From: Gonatopus flavifemur
Lineage: Eukaryota; Arthropoda; Insecta; Hymenoptera; Dryinidae
Length of the DNA stretch: 64,000 bases
Direction: 5' to 3'
Assembly: GCA_018340375.1 (NCBI GenBank)
Contig: JAFFJZ010000025.1
Span: 511,501-575,500 of the forward strand
Part shown: positions 19,151 to 28,744 of the stretch, in pieces
How the letters are laid out: each line of letters opens with the position of its first letter
Numbering within the stretch: position 1 is the stretch's first letter
Made by a program: the position numbers and the translations under genes
The notes under the pieces: model-generated
Seen by the model: only the letters and a program-made list of their open reading frames with translations
Told to the model about the DNA's origin: nothing
Database searches by the model: none

Positions 19151-21981
19151 TGTTACGTCAAAACTATTAGCCTTTTAGTTCTTTATGTAACCTTCGATAG
19201 TTAAAGGAAGGCATTGGATCATCGAGTCCAATGTTCCCTTTAATACCCCACTTTAGCTAGGATAAAAACCCTAGACGAGGACTGGGGAGAGGATATTGTT
19301 TGAAATAATATAAAGATCAATTTTTATATTGAAATGCAAGATGGTATATTCTAAAAAGAAAAACAATGATGTCTTGAAATTACAAAGTTACTAAAATAAA
19401 ATCTTAACTATCATAAGTTCATAAATTCAAATTCAAATTAAGTTAAAGATCTTTTCTGTTCAATATAAGAAAGAGAAATATTCACTTAATCTTTGAAGAA
19501 CTTGGATCTTGTTTTAGATGAATTCAATAATTCATCGAATTTCGATTCACTTTAAACAAAACAAAAAAATAGGGTTAGAAAAGATCAGAAGTGAAAGTAT
19601 TCCAAAGAAATAGGAGAAATAACTCTGAGGGTTGCTCAGTAGATTAATTTCTCTTCAATGGAATGAAAATAGTTTAATTTCATGCATTAGGTTTGAGATT
19701 TTCAAAAAAATACAAGTATGGAAATAAGGGATTTTGGGAAGGAGATGATCACTCAGAACCTGAGAAATATTAAGATTTCATAATCGATTTTTCATCAACG
19801 TAATCGATGGAAATTTAAGGTAGGGAGAGGAAAGGTAAGAGGAAAAATATCCTGAAAAATAAACGTTGTTATCGATTATTCTGAAAGAGAAAATTAAAAG
19901 GAATATAAAAGAATAGATTATAGTTAAAATACCTGTTTCTTAAATTCTGAATTTCAGAGCCTCTTTGAAATTTGATAAATTCTCTAATTCCTTTCTTGAG
20001 AATTCTAAAATTTTCTCGTCATAAGAAAGGTTGTTCAAAAATTTATTCCTTGCTGGACCCGATGAAGGAATATCATTATCTCTAATTTTCCTATGTTTAA
20101 TTTTTATTCTTTTGATAATACAAAATATTTTCCTCTCAAGATTGTTAATTCTTTTGTTTACTTCTTGCTCCACTAAAACCAAAAAGAAAGGAGCAAAAGC
20201 TATTAATTAAAATTTCTGAAATATGACTTTATTATTCAGAGTTTTTAATAAAATTCTATATTCAAAGAAAATATTTGAAAGAAACATTCCTAAATTAGAA
20301 TTTTCTCTTTCCACATGTATGAAATTATGTTGCAGTCTTTCAAAATCAATCATTAAAGAAAAGAAATTAGGAAAAAAGTAATAGGAAGAAGGAAAAAGAA
20401 AAGATTTTTTACTTACTTTTGTAGAATAACAGGAAAGTTTTCGTTGCTCCACACAAGTCTTATTCAAACCTTTATTGAGTGAATGAATATTAGAATCGTG
20501 TGTGGAGTTTAACACCTTTTCGAATTCTTTTAATTTCACACAATTTTCCTACTGTAAATTTGAAATATTAACTTCACTTCACTTCAACTTTTAGAAACGG
20601 TAATTAGAATTTGAAATGTTAAAACTTTTCTGTAAGAGTATTGAATTGTTATTTTGAATTTGAACTTGTAAATTTTAGAAAACTGATTGAACCTTTTTAA
20701 AAGAAAGCACGAACAAGAGTGAGTTATTCATGCATTTTCGCTCAATTCTCAGCTCGGTTTTTAGATGGTGAGGGAAAATTTCAATAGTAGGGAAATGTGG
20801 GTGGGAATAATAGAATTTCAGAAAGAAGAAAATGGAGTTCAGATAGGTTGAAGTAGCATGGAATCGTGCATTACCTGAGGGTAGGCTTGTCCTTGAAAAG
20901 GAAATTCTCCATTTTCTTTAATTGGGACAACCCACTTACCCTTTCTCTTGAGCATAATGCCTAACTTATGCTCTCTTTTTAAAATGTATATATTTCTCTT
21001 TCTTGATGTACTATTCTACAGAATTTTTATTTTAATTCAAAATCAATTATTAATTAGAAAATTGTTAGTTGTCAATGATTATTTAAATTATTCACTACAA
21101 GAACATTTCAAAAAAAATGATAATTTTCTATTCTAATTATTGTAACAAGAATTTCAATATTTATATTCATTTTACTTACCTTCAACTTACCAATACTTAC
21201 CATTTCAAGAACGTAAACTTTCATTATTTTAAATAATGCTCCATTCTGGTTTAAACTTAGAATTTTGCATTATAGAGATGCTAGATTGGGCCAGCATTGG
21301 CAGCCAATCTTGAATTTCTAAACCAATGGTTAAATTGGTGTTAGAATCTGAATTTTCATGTGTATTAACATGTTCAAGGCTGAATTTAACCAAGATCGAC
21401 GAAGATCGGCAAACGATACTTCGCCAACCCTGGACCAACCTTGGCCCAACGAAGAGTATTGGGGCTTTTTTATTATAAATAAAAAAAAGAAACAAATTGA
21501 ATATTTGTCGTATTCTTTATAGTGAATTTTCTTGAGAAATTTCCAGACAGAGTTGGCGACACAATTCTTCGCTCTAATCCTCTGCTGTCTACATTTCAAT
21601 GAGGTTTTTATTACGGGGTAATTTGGAATTTGATTTTATTTGGAAAAGGATGTAATAAAAGAGGAAGAAAAGGGTCTCTGGTTTTCCAGATTTACTTGTC
21701 CCTTTTACATACGGCACAAACATAACGGGAACACAAGTTGTTCTCAACTTGTGTTTTAAAGGGAGACTTCTTTTTCTCTATAATTTGAGTGTAAAGAAAT
21801 CTTCCTTTACCGTATGTGTAATTCTCCTGGGTCGAATTTATCGATAGGGCAACAGATATTCTGTTTTACCCTATTGATAATTCGTTCATAGAAATTTAAC
21901 AGAAGGGAAAGATTCAAAAAAAAAAACAAATAGAAAAGAGAAAGAGATAAAATTTGGAAGAAATTTTACGTTCTCGTTACA
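19151..21981. mobile_element. 2.83-kb TG...CA insertion with 4-bp target duplication (possible long solo LTR)
   Basis: It starts tgttacgtc and ends cgttaca, flanked by ttag on both sides (19147-19150 and 21982-21985; attag if the final a is counted as target). Removing it restores the transposase frame exactly (KLIS-ELTQYYG). TG...CA ends and a 4-5 bp duplication fit an LTR retrotransposon, but I see no gag/pol coding and no internal direct repeat of the ends. A long solo LTR or a non-autonomous relative is therefore the simplest reading. It contains several stem-loops, for example aaggcattgga/tccaatgtt near 19206-19240 and acacaagttg/caacttgtgt near 21733-21756. Confidence 0.65.
21285..21450. 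mobile_element. Small MITE inside the TG...CA insertion
   Basis: attgggccagcattggcagcc at the left and ...ggaccaaccttggcccaac at the right are imperfect inverted repeats around an AT-rich core. The ttgggcca start is typical of a common animal MITE type (recalled). It is the third level of nesting here. Confidence 0.55.
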
Positions 21982-22610
21982 TTAGTGAATTGACGCAATA
22001 CTATGGATTAGCAATACGTCGTAATGCAACCAATATTGACGACATGTATAATGGTATTTGGCAAACGTCATATCATGAATCTTTCTCACCCGAAAATCCC
22101 CAACATTTTCTGTGCCCAGAAGGACCTGATCCTTGGTGTAACTTCCAAAAAGCTGTTGCGACAAATGCCTTGGACTCATTCGTTGACGAACCACCAATTC
22201 CGGAAGATGATGTGGAAGTATTACTGCCGATTTATGAAGATCTCTCAGACGTTGAATTATTAGAAAGATGCGTAGGTGGATTTACCCAGAATAACAATGA
22301 AAGTTTCAATGCTTTTGTGTGGCAGATCGCCCCGAAGTCAAATTCAAGTTCTGCGGTCATTGTTGAAATAGCTCTGTATATCTCAACAATACTATTGAAT
22401 GAAGGGTCGTTGGCAAGCTTACAATCAATGGACTTGCTCGGCATCAAAGTTGGACCCACACTTCATAGTTACTGCGATGATCGTGACTCTACCCGGATTA
22501 AAGCTGCTGAGAATCGCATCGAAAAAATGGATAAAAAATTGAGAAATCCAACAAGACCCCTGGAGATGAAGAGGAAGAACCGTCATAAGGTCCAGGACTC
22601 GATAGTTTGA
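21982..22610 (+). pseudogene. Mutator-like transposase, C-terminal third
   Basis: Continues the transposase: ELTQYYGLAIRRNATNIDDMYNGIW, then HESFSPENPQHFLCPEGPDPWCNFQKA, LLPIYEDLSDVELLERCVGGFTQNNNESFNAFVW (conserved C..G.TQN.NES.N...W, probably the last catalytic-domain block) and a basic C-terminus. It is open to the stop at 22608-22610. The conserved blocks are intact, so this half is well preserved compared with the stops in the first half. Confidence 0.82.
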
Positions 22611-23196
22611 TATAGGTATGAAAATTTAAAAGATACATGGTTCCATTACGAGAGAAATGGACTAAAAACTTCGAACGCGTTTTCCTCGAAACGACTTTTT
22701 TTGAACTGGCGGCATCAATAACTCGAACAATTATGAACCGATTTCTGATTCTTTTGTTTTGTTTTGTTCGCTTAGTGGTGGTTAAGGTTGAGCGTAGCCA
22801 ATTTGGAAAATTTTGTTTTTTACTATTTTTTAAACTGTTTCGAAACCAAAAAAATAAGGTCGAAGAAATGGAAATATTGTCAATCGGTCGTCATTTCGTG
22901 AAAAAACAAAATAATAAAAAACGGCCACGTACAACGATAACTACATTTATACAGATGAGAATGAAATTTTTTTTCTATTTCAGAGTACTGGTTTTCAAAA
23001 AATCGATGCTGCCATGGAGGGGGAATTTTTTTTCAAGCGCTACGGGATGATTTGTATTTTTTGAACTATTCAATATATTTGAATAGAAATTTGTGGAAAA
23101 ATTATTAGTTGTGTACTTAATAGTATGAAAAAAACCCGATCCGAAAATTCCTCTATTTACTCGGTCAAGAAAAATGTTTAGAATCACCAATTTTTC
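22611..23196. other. 3' noncoding part of the Mutator-like element
   Basis: AT-rich sequence between the transposase stop and the right inverted end. A 137-codon frame (22637-23050) is low-complexity, rich in F, K and R, and I do not believe it is coding. Confidence 0.6.
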
Positions 23197-23221
23197 GACC
23201 CATCACAGTGGCTATCCCCCT

Positions 23222-24212
23222 TAATATGTTGAATCTCCTATTACGAATACTTAGAGTGTTCTCAGCAAGATGTCCAGTTTCTTGAATTCATTGAAAATTC
23301 TATGCTCAGTAAAAATGATGAGGTGAATACTATTTTCTCTGTTCAAAATTTGAATTCACTCATTGCATTATTTTTTGAATTTCAACAATCAATTCATTTC
23401 GGGCATCGTTTGCAGTTTTGGAATCGTATATACCTACCTGTAAGAAGGTAGTAATATTGACTAGACGATACGATCTAACAATAACTTCGGAGCGTTATTG
23501 ATTGTCGATGACATGTTTGACTTAGTATTGGAATAGAAAGGACAACACATTTGCAGGAGAATGAACCTGACTCTCCTTATGTACCTCCTCAATGAGCATC
23601 CACGTTGAAAAAATCTTATAAATTGCCAAATACCGCTATAGATTCTCATATATCCTCACAAGATTTCGTCAGATTTGATAGTGGTATTTTGACAACCACT
23701 CATCAGATTTCATGAGACGTGTGAGTTTCTATGATATTTCTCCCATAGGGATTCTTGAGTGCTTTCGTGCATATTTTCCAGTATATTAGAAACACATAAA
23801 GCAACTTTACAATTTACTTTTCTCTGTTTTGGAAGTCAGCTAGAAACTGATTGAAAAAGACAAGAACCACATATTCAAAATCCATCTGCCACAGTTCCAG
23901 AAGAATCCCTAAAGAAATCATGAAGAACACTATTTGTTTTTTGTTTTCAATCGGTTTTCATCTGATATCATGAGCAGAGTTGCTCTTGATATATACATAG
24001 AGAGATCTGTGAGAATGAAAATATTCAGAATCATAATTTCATGATTCATAATCGGGAATAAACTTATTTGAGAATGTAATGTCTCGAAAGACAGATGTCC
24101 CGAAGTTTGATATCACGAAATGGAAATATCCAGTATCCCGAAATTTGCTGATCTGTCAATACCTAGTAACTTACTACACATCACAGAATTCCGGGATAAT
24201 GAAAATTCGGGA
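23222..24212. other. No gene seen
   Basis: AT-rich DNA with only short frames. I see no repeat structure or domain. Confidence 0.5.
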
Positions 24213-24520
24213 CATATTCTTTTGGGATATTGGATTTCAGGATGAAGACCATCTGAGACTCAGAGCATTTACTACTGGAGCGAGCAAAGGCTACGGAAAA
24301 GTGTGGTTAGTTTGAATTCAAGATAGAATGAGAGTTCCGACTTTTAAGCGGTGCTATCTTTGTCTAAATCTCATTGGATGAAAAGAGAGACAACTGCCTA
24401 GGAGTCAGACCTCTCTTCCTCTCTCAATTTGCCCACACTTATTTCTATTGAAATCATAGGCAATGCTCGCTCCAGTAGTACATGCTCTAAGATTTGGGAT
24501 ATTGCACCTCTCAGACATTG
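24213..24520. repeat. Imperfect foldback
   Basis: ctcagagcatttactactgg (24259-24278, continuing agcgagca) pairs with tgctcgctccagtagtacatgctctaag at 24464-24491. Weaker pairing continues inward (aagtgtgg / ccacactt) and outward (gggatatt / gatattg). It has no credible coding content. Confidence 0.55.
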
Positions 24521-24550
24521 AGGTGCTACCTGTACGGATAACGTAAAGGT

Positions 24551-24665
24551 GTAATTTCATGCGAGCGATGAGCGACGAGCGACACCTTAGAAAAAGGGAG
24601 ATTTCCCACATTACCTCTCTTCAGCCCACGTATCGCTCATCGCTCATCGCTCGCATGGAATTAAA
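24551..24665. repeat. Foldback, first of three in a row
   Basis: The arm catgcgagcgatgagcgacg (24559-24578) pairs with tcatcgctcatcgctcgcatg (ending 24657). The arm itself is built from gcgatga repeats. The loop is about 50 nt. Confidence 0.7.
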
Positions 24666-24679
24666 ACTCAAGGCCAAAA

Positions 24680-24798
24680 ACTCATGCCAGCGACTGTCGC
24701 GGGCGACATCATTGAAAGAAAACAGATAGAAGATGTTTTCAACTCGGATCTCTTTTTGCTTCTAATGATGTCGCGTGTGACAGTTGTTAGCATGAGTC
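24680..24798. repeat. Foldback, second of three; related to the third
   Basis: actcatgccagcgactgtcg (24680-24699) followed by cgggcgacatcatt pairs with aatgatgtcgcgtgtgacag...catgagt ending at 24797. It resembles the next foldback arm for arm. Confidence 0.7.
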
Positions 24799-24816
24799 TC
24801 CGGTCTTACCCCGGGT

Positions 24817-24935
24817 ACTCATGCTAGTGACTGTTGCGCGCGACACTATTAGAAGGGAGGAGAGGAAAGATGTTTCCATCTAGGATCTCTTTCTTCTTCT
24901 AACGATGTCATCCGCGGCAGTTGCTAGTATCAGTC
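24817..24935. repeat. Foldback, third of three; related to the second
   Basis: actcatgctagtgactgttg (24818-24837) followed by cgcgcgacactattagaag pairs with cttctaacgatgtcatccgcggcagttgctagta near 24893-24929. It shows the same arm organisation and length as 24680-24798, so the pair is a tandem duplication of one foldback. Confidence 0.65.
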
Positions 24936-25097
24936 CCCAGCCCTATACTTCCATCCATTGTATCCGTACAGTATTTATTCAACCGTCGAACATATTGTAA
25001 ATCAACAAGTGTTTTAATATATTTTTGGTTACAATAGAAAACAGGTTATTAACACTCAATATCCATCAGTGAACTCCATATCACGGTAGGAGGAGTA

Positions 25098-25283
25098 TAT
25101 GAGACAAAACACGTCAAGTGGTCACCCCCAAATAGAGAGCCTCAAGGAAGAGAGTCACCAACTTGCTGTGCTCTGATTGGCGTAATCGCGAAGAGCTCCG
25201 TAAGGGAGTCGCCATATAGAAAATGTGACGTCATAGCAGTGCTGTGATCTGCAATTTGTTCTAGGGTCGTCATAATCTGTCAG
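25098..25283 (+). repeat. Left inverted end repeat of the P-like unit
   Basis: It contains agagagcctcaaggaagaga, cttgctgtgctctgattggc, gtaatcgcgaagagctccgt and gatctgcaatttgttc. All are found in reverse complement at 32700-32873 with few changes. The first 30 bp match the complement of 34750-34780. Confidence 0.85.
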
Positions 25284-25489
25284 GGCCCCGCATAATATGG
25301 AGAATTTTGATCAGTTTGGATGTATTTCTCAAACTTCCATGTATTGTCAAAAGACAATAAAGTAACTTAATTAAACAGCATTTATTTCCTATTTCACCCG
25401 AATGATTATTCAATTCAGATCATTTGAAAGTTTCATGGAAGGTAAACGAAAGTCTGATGATGAAGATATTGGATAATAATAATTCTAAA

Positions 25490-25680
25490 AAAAGGTATTT
25501 ATTTATTCATTTATTTAAACCCGTGATGGGTGTAAACCCATCACGAAGAAATTACATATCTAATACAATTGTCTTATCCACGTTGGAATCCATTTACATA
25601 CCTACTAAGCGTATTGAAAATTACATTCTGGTTCTTTACGCGTCTACACTTAATAAGTTCCCTCAGTGTTGAATAATAAA
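25490..25680 (-). mobile_element. 3' end of a LINE related to LINEs B and D
   Basis: Read on the minus strand, gtgatgggtttacacccatcac forms a 9-bp stem with a 4-nt loop (25523-25544), followed by a tail of aaataaatg repeats. The layout (hairpin, then ATAAA-type tail) matches LINEs B and D. Only the 3' UTR remains. Confidence 0.6.
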
Positions 25681-26013
25681 AATTGATTTCTAGAACTGCA
25701 TGGTTGGTAATTCATGATTTGTCTCAGGCTGTAATAGTTGCAATGGCGAGTAAATTATAAGCTTCTTGTTTTACTCCAACCGATACTATCATTGGATGAC
25801 TTGGAAGTTATTAAGAAAACCCATCGTTGTGGATGGAGAACAAAAGTCATTGATGCCACTTATTCAGTTGAGTAAGTACCTCGCAGACTTGAAAACCCTT
25901 CGAATCGAGCCACCAATGAGGCCAATTGAAGCAGATCATGAACTTCATTTCAGTTTGTGACCTATAGATTAGTTTGTAATGTTCAATCAGTTTCGTATAC
26001 TTCAGTTAATATA

Positions 26014-26234
26014 TACCCAGATAGCAATTCAACCTTGCTGCAATGTTGCCAGGCAAGCTTGTGACAAGGTTGATATAAGCCTCCTAGTTGACACACGACA
26101 AGGGTACAAGCTTACAAAACCCTTGCAGCAGGGCTGTAGCAACCTTACACTGACAAGGTTGTCAATAACAAGCCAAAAACAATCGAATGACAAGTGTGAC
26201 AGGGTTATGACAAGCCTACATGTTATCTGGGTAG
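26014..26234. mobile_element. MITE with acccagata ends
   Basis: Begins acccagatagca and ends tgttatctgggt, inverted ends of about 11 bp with TA outside. The interior is internally repetitive (gacaaggtt / aaccttgt motifs in both orientations). The 105-codon frames across it are composition artefacts. Confidence 0.65.
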
Positions 26235-26437
26235 TATCTGCTCTCAAATATATCTCAGGAAATATGAGCTTCATAAGAATCATATTTTCAACCTGAAAAA
26301 TTTGATTAGTCACTCAATGGTAAAACTCAGAGATACTTTCATCCTTTTCCAGGTTTTATCAACTACTTGTGGACAGATACACTTGTTATAAATCCACTGA
26401 ATTGAAAATCATTGACATCTAAAAGATTGACAACCAC

Positions 26438-27230
26438 CTGCCAACTCGTTGCAGTGCTCCACGTTGCACTAACAACACTGATGCTGGATATTGTGTAACT
26501 CGTGTGCCAAGAACTGACCCAGAACGGCAAAAATGGATAGATGCAGTTGGTAATACTTGGCAGCCCACAGCAAATTCTAATTTTTGCGAAGTAAGTGCAT
26601 TCATCTTTTATAACTCTCAGTTTACACTATAAATCAAGAAAACAGAAACTCAATGCCAGTCATTTTAACGTAATATGAATATTTGCAAAAGGTTTAAAGT
26701 TCTATGAGTGTTCGAGGTATGTTGCAATGCCCGGTTTTTAGTTTTTGTTCTCTAGTTTCATTTACTGTTTCAAATACTTGAATTCATTATTATGCGCATA
26801 TGTGGTTGAATTGTTTCCAAAAATGCTTATTCCGCTTCTGACATTTTGTTATCAATTTCGCTCCACTAATTCTAAATTTTCTACAGATCCACTCCGATCC
26901 TAGATATATCGTTTTCGTGGGGGAGAGGAAATTTATACAGAAGGGATCTATTCCATTATTCTTCTGTAAATGCAACCCATCGAAAAAACTCATCGTCTTC
27001 GATCATGCTTAATGGAATACGCGGAAGGAAAAAATGACGACCAAACGCATGCACCACATCTATTCTGATAAAAAAAAAACGTACAAGAAACAACCCAGAA
27101 AAAACAACAAGGAAGAAACGCAGATTTTATCCTCATGTACCTGAATGTGTCGTAAATAATCCCCCGGTTGTCACCTGTAAAAACGAAATCATTCAAATCG
27201 ATTGATAGTACAAATCTCTGATTAAAATGA
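26438..27230 (+). pseudogene. P-like transposase, decayed 5' half (THAP domain)
   Basis: Exon 1 (26438-26590, 153 bp, the same length as in the minus copy) encodes the THAP start: TRCSAPRCTNNTDAGYCVTRVP. Its initiator is CTG where the other copy has ATG. Donor gtaagt at 26591; acceptor ctacag ending 26886. Exon 2 opens IHSDPRYIVFVGERKFIQKG, completing the C-x2-H of the C2CH zinc finger across the splice, then degenerates with stops from about 27009. No catalytic domain is present. Confidence 0.8.
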
Positions 27231-28417
27231 TTCAAACTTATTCAGAATCATTCAATCCTCGAACAGCTAATTCGAAATCTGGACATTTCTCATTGAAAAA
27301 ATTGTATTTTGATGAGAACCAATCATTCCAATGATTTCTTCCTTACAGGGTTCAGGGAAGGAAGAAACAGCTCCAACCGTACAACAACTCAAGAATAATT
27401 CATAATGACTTTCTGATGTATCATTTTTCAACTATTATGCCGTTCAGGAATCCTCTGTCTGGAATGGATTATGAATGGATTGAGTATATTAAAAACTGTC
27501 TGATTCGAAAATTCTATAAACGTTCACAACATGTTCTTTACATCCCATTCATGCATTGTACGAAAGCTTCTACCCAGTGGACATTTTCACCTCAATCATT
27601 TGAAAATCCATCATTCCTTTTGAAAAATAATCATTTTAGGCAACCTTTGAATCACTTCTGTACATCACAAGAAAGGTATCTAAAAGATTCGCTCAACAGC
27701 AAAATTTGTTTCTGGGACGTATTCTGAATGTTCAGAAAATCTCTCCTACGTTTTATCAATGTTCAGTGGCACGTTGTGCTGTCTGTGCTCAAAACCGACG
27801 CATATGAGTTATTTTGTGTATGTGTTTTAGATAAGATGATGAATGTTTGAAATATTGGGTGAAAAATATATTCAATGAGTATTTCGTATATGTATACGTC
27901 TGAACACGCTTGTTGGTACTTGGGACAGGATTCAATGATGTAGAACTTTATGACGCTCCAGAACAATGACTTTTTTCCTAAGTGAAGTCATGAATATACA
28001 ATTTTCTCTTGGTGATTTACATGTGAACTAAATAAATGAATACTTTGTATATGATAGTGGAAATTCCAAATCATTGAACCTATCAGTGTTTGAAAAAAAA
28101 ATTGAGAATCTGTACAAAATATTGGAAGTTTTTAGGAAGAATATATCATACTTTTTATATTTTTCAAGATTCATTTCTTATGTCATTTGAACACATCAAC
28201 TTTCATAAAAATATTCTTACTGAATCAACAATCTCTACTGGACGGAAATTTCCACACTATACTCACAAAATCTTGAAGAGAATTAAAGCGCTGTAGCCCA
28301 TGTCACATCTAGTAAATATGATTAACTTATGAATTAAAGAAATGAAGAATCTCAAATGTGATGGAAGTTCACATAAAATGCAACTTATTTGCTACATCAC
28401 AACATGTAACCTCATAT
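27231..28417. other. No gene seen
   Basis: AT-rich sequence between the two convergent P-like copies, with short frames only. No recognisable repeat ends. Confidence 0.5.
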
Positions 28418-28586
28418 AGCAAAAGTTCCAAAAACTAGATCTCATTGAATCCTTCTGTAACCACAAAATGAATTACTGAAATGTCAGCTGAATACTCCAG
28501 GGACTCTATTCTGCTGACATTCCAGTAATTTATTTCGTGGTTCTGAAATTATTCAATGGGATATAGTTTTTGGAACTTTCGTTATC
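28418..28586. repeat. Foldback near the 3' end of the P-like transposase
   Basis: atagcaaaagttccaaaaac at the left pairs with gtttttggaactttcgttat at the right. Pairing continues through tcattgaat/attcaatggg, ccacaaaatgaattactg/cagtaatttatttcgtgg and tgtcagc/gctgaca to a loop near 28495. The outer flanks carry a diverged direct repeat (ttcacataaaatgcaactta / ttcacatacaatacaattca), possibly an older insertion pair. Confidence 0.65.
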
Positions 28587-28744
28587 TAGGAACTCATCCA
28601 TATGTAAATAATCTGAAGTGTGGGTTCACATACAATACAATTCAACTTATCTACTATATCACAAAACGCAACTTTGGTTTGAATCAAGGCACCTTAGAAA
28701 TAAAATATGTAGTTAAATAATTATTAGGGACACAATTTAGAGAA

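Larger units (their letters stand above)
17501..23221 (+). mobile_element. Mutator-like DNA transposon with perfect 25-bp inverted ends
   Basis: The ends are exact inverted repeats of 25 bp (17501-17525 and 23197-23221), beginning agggggatagccactgtgat. Between them is a transposase gene on the + strand in two halves, separated by a 2.83-kb insertion. Without the insertion the element is about 2.9 kb. The protein resembles the Mutator-like transposase domain found in many animal genomes (recalled family; not searched). I saw no clear target duplication immediately outside the ends. Confidence 0.8.

Noticed and set aside
22637..23050. 137-codon frame after the Mutator-like transposase
   Set aside because: Low-complexity F/K/R-rich translation within the noncoding 3' part of the transposon.
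24079..24315. 78-codon frame starting at a clear ATG
   Set aside because: Built largely from repeated tcccgaaat/gggatat motifs and part of a foldback; no domain.
24551..24935. Tandem hairpins as a CRISPR-like array or microRNA cluster
   Set aside because: Only three units, two different arm sequences, no uniform spacers, and MITE-like structure in a eukaryotic genome; stems are too long and GC-rich for typical microRNA precursors.
26029..26313. Opposing 94-105 codon frames near 26 kb
   Set aside because: They cover a MITE with internal gacaaggtt repeats and have no protein-like features.
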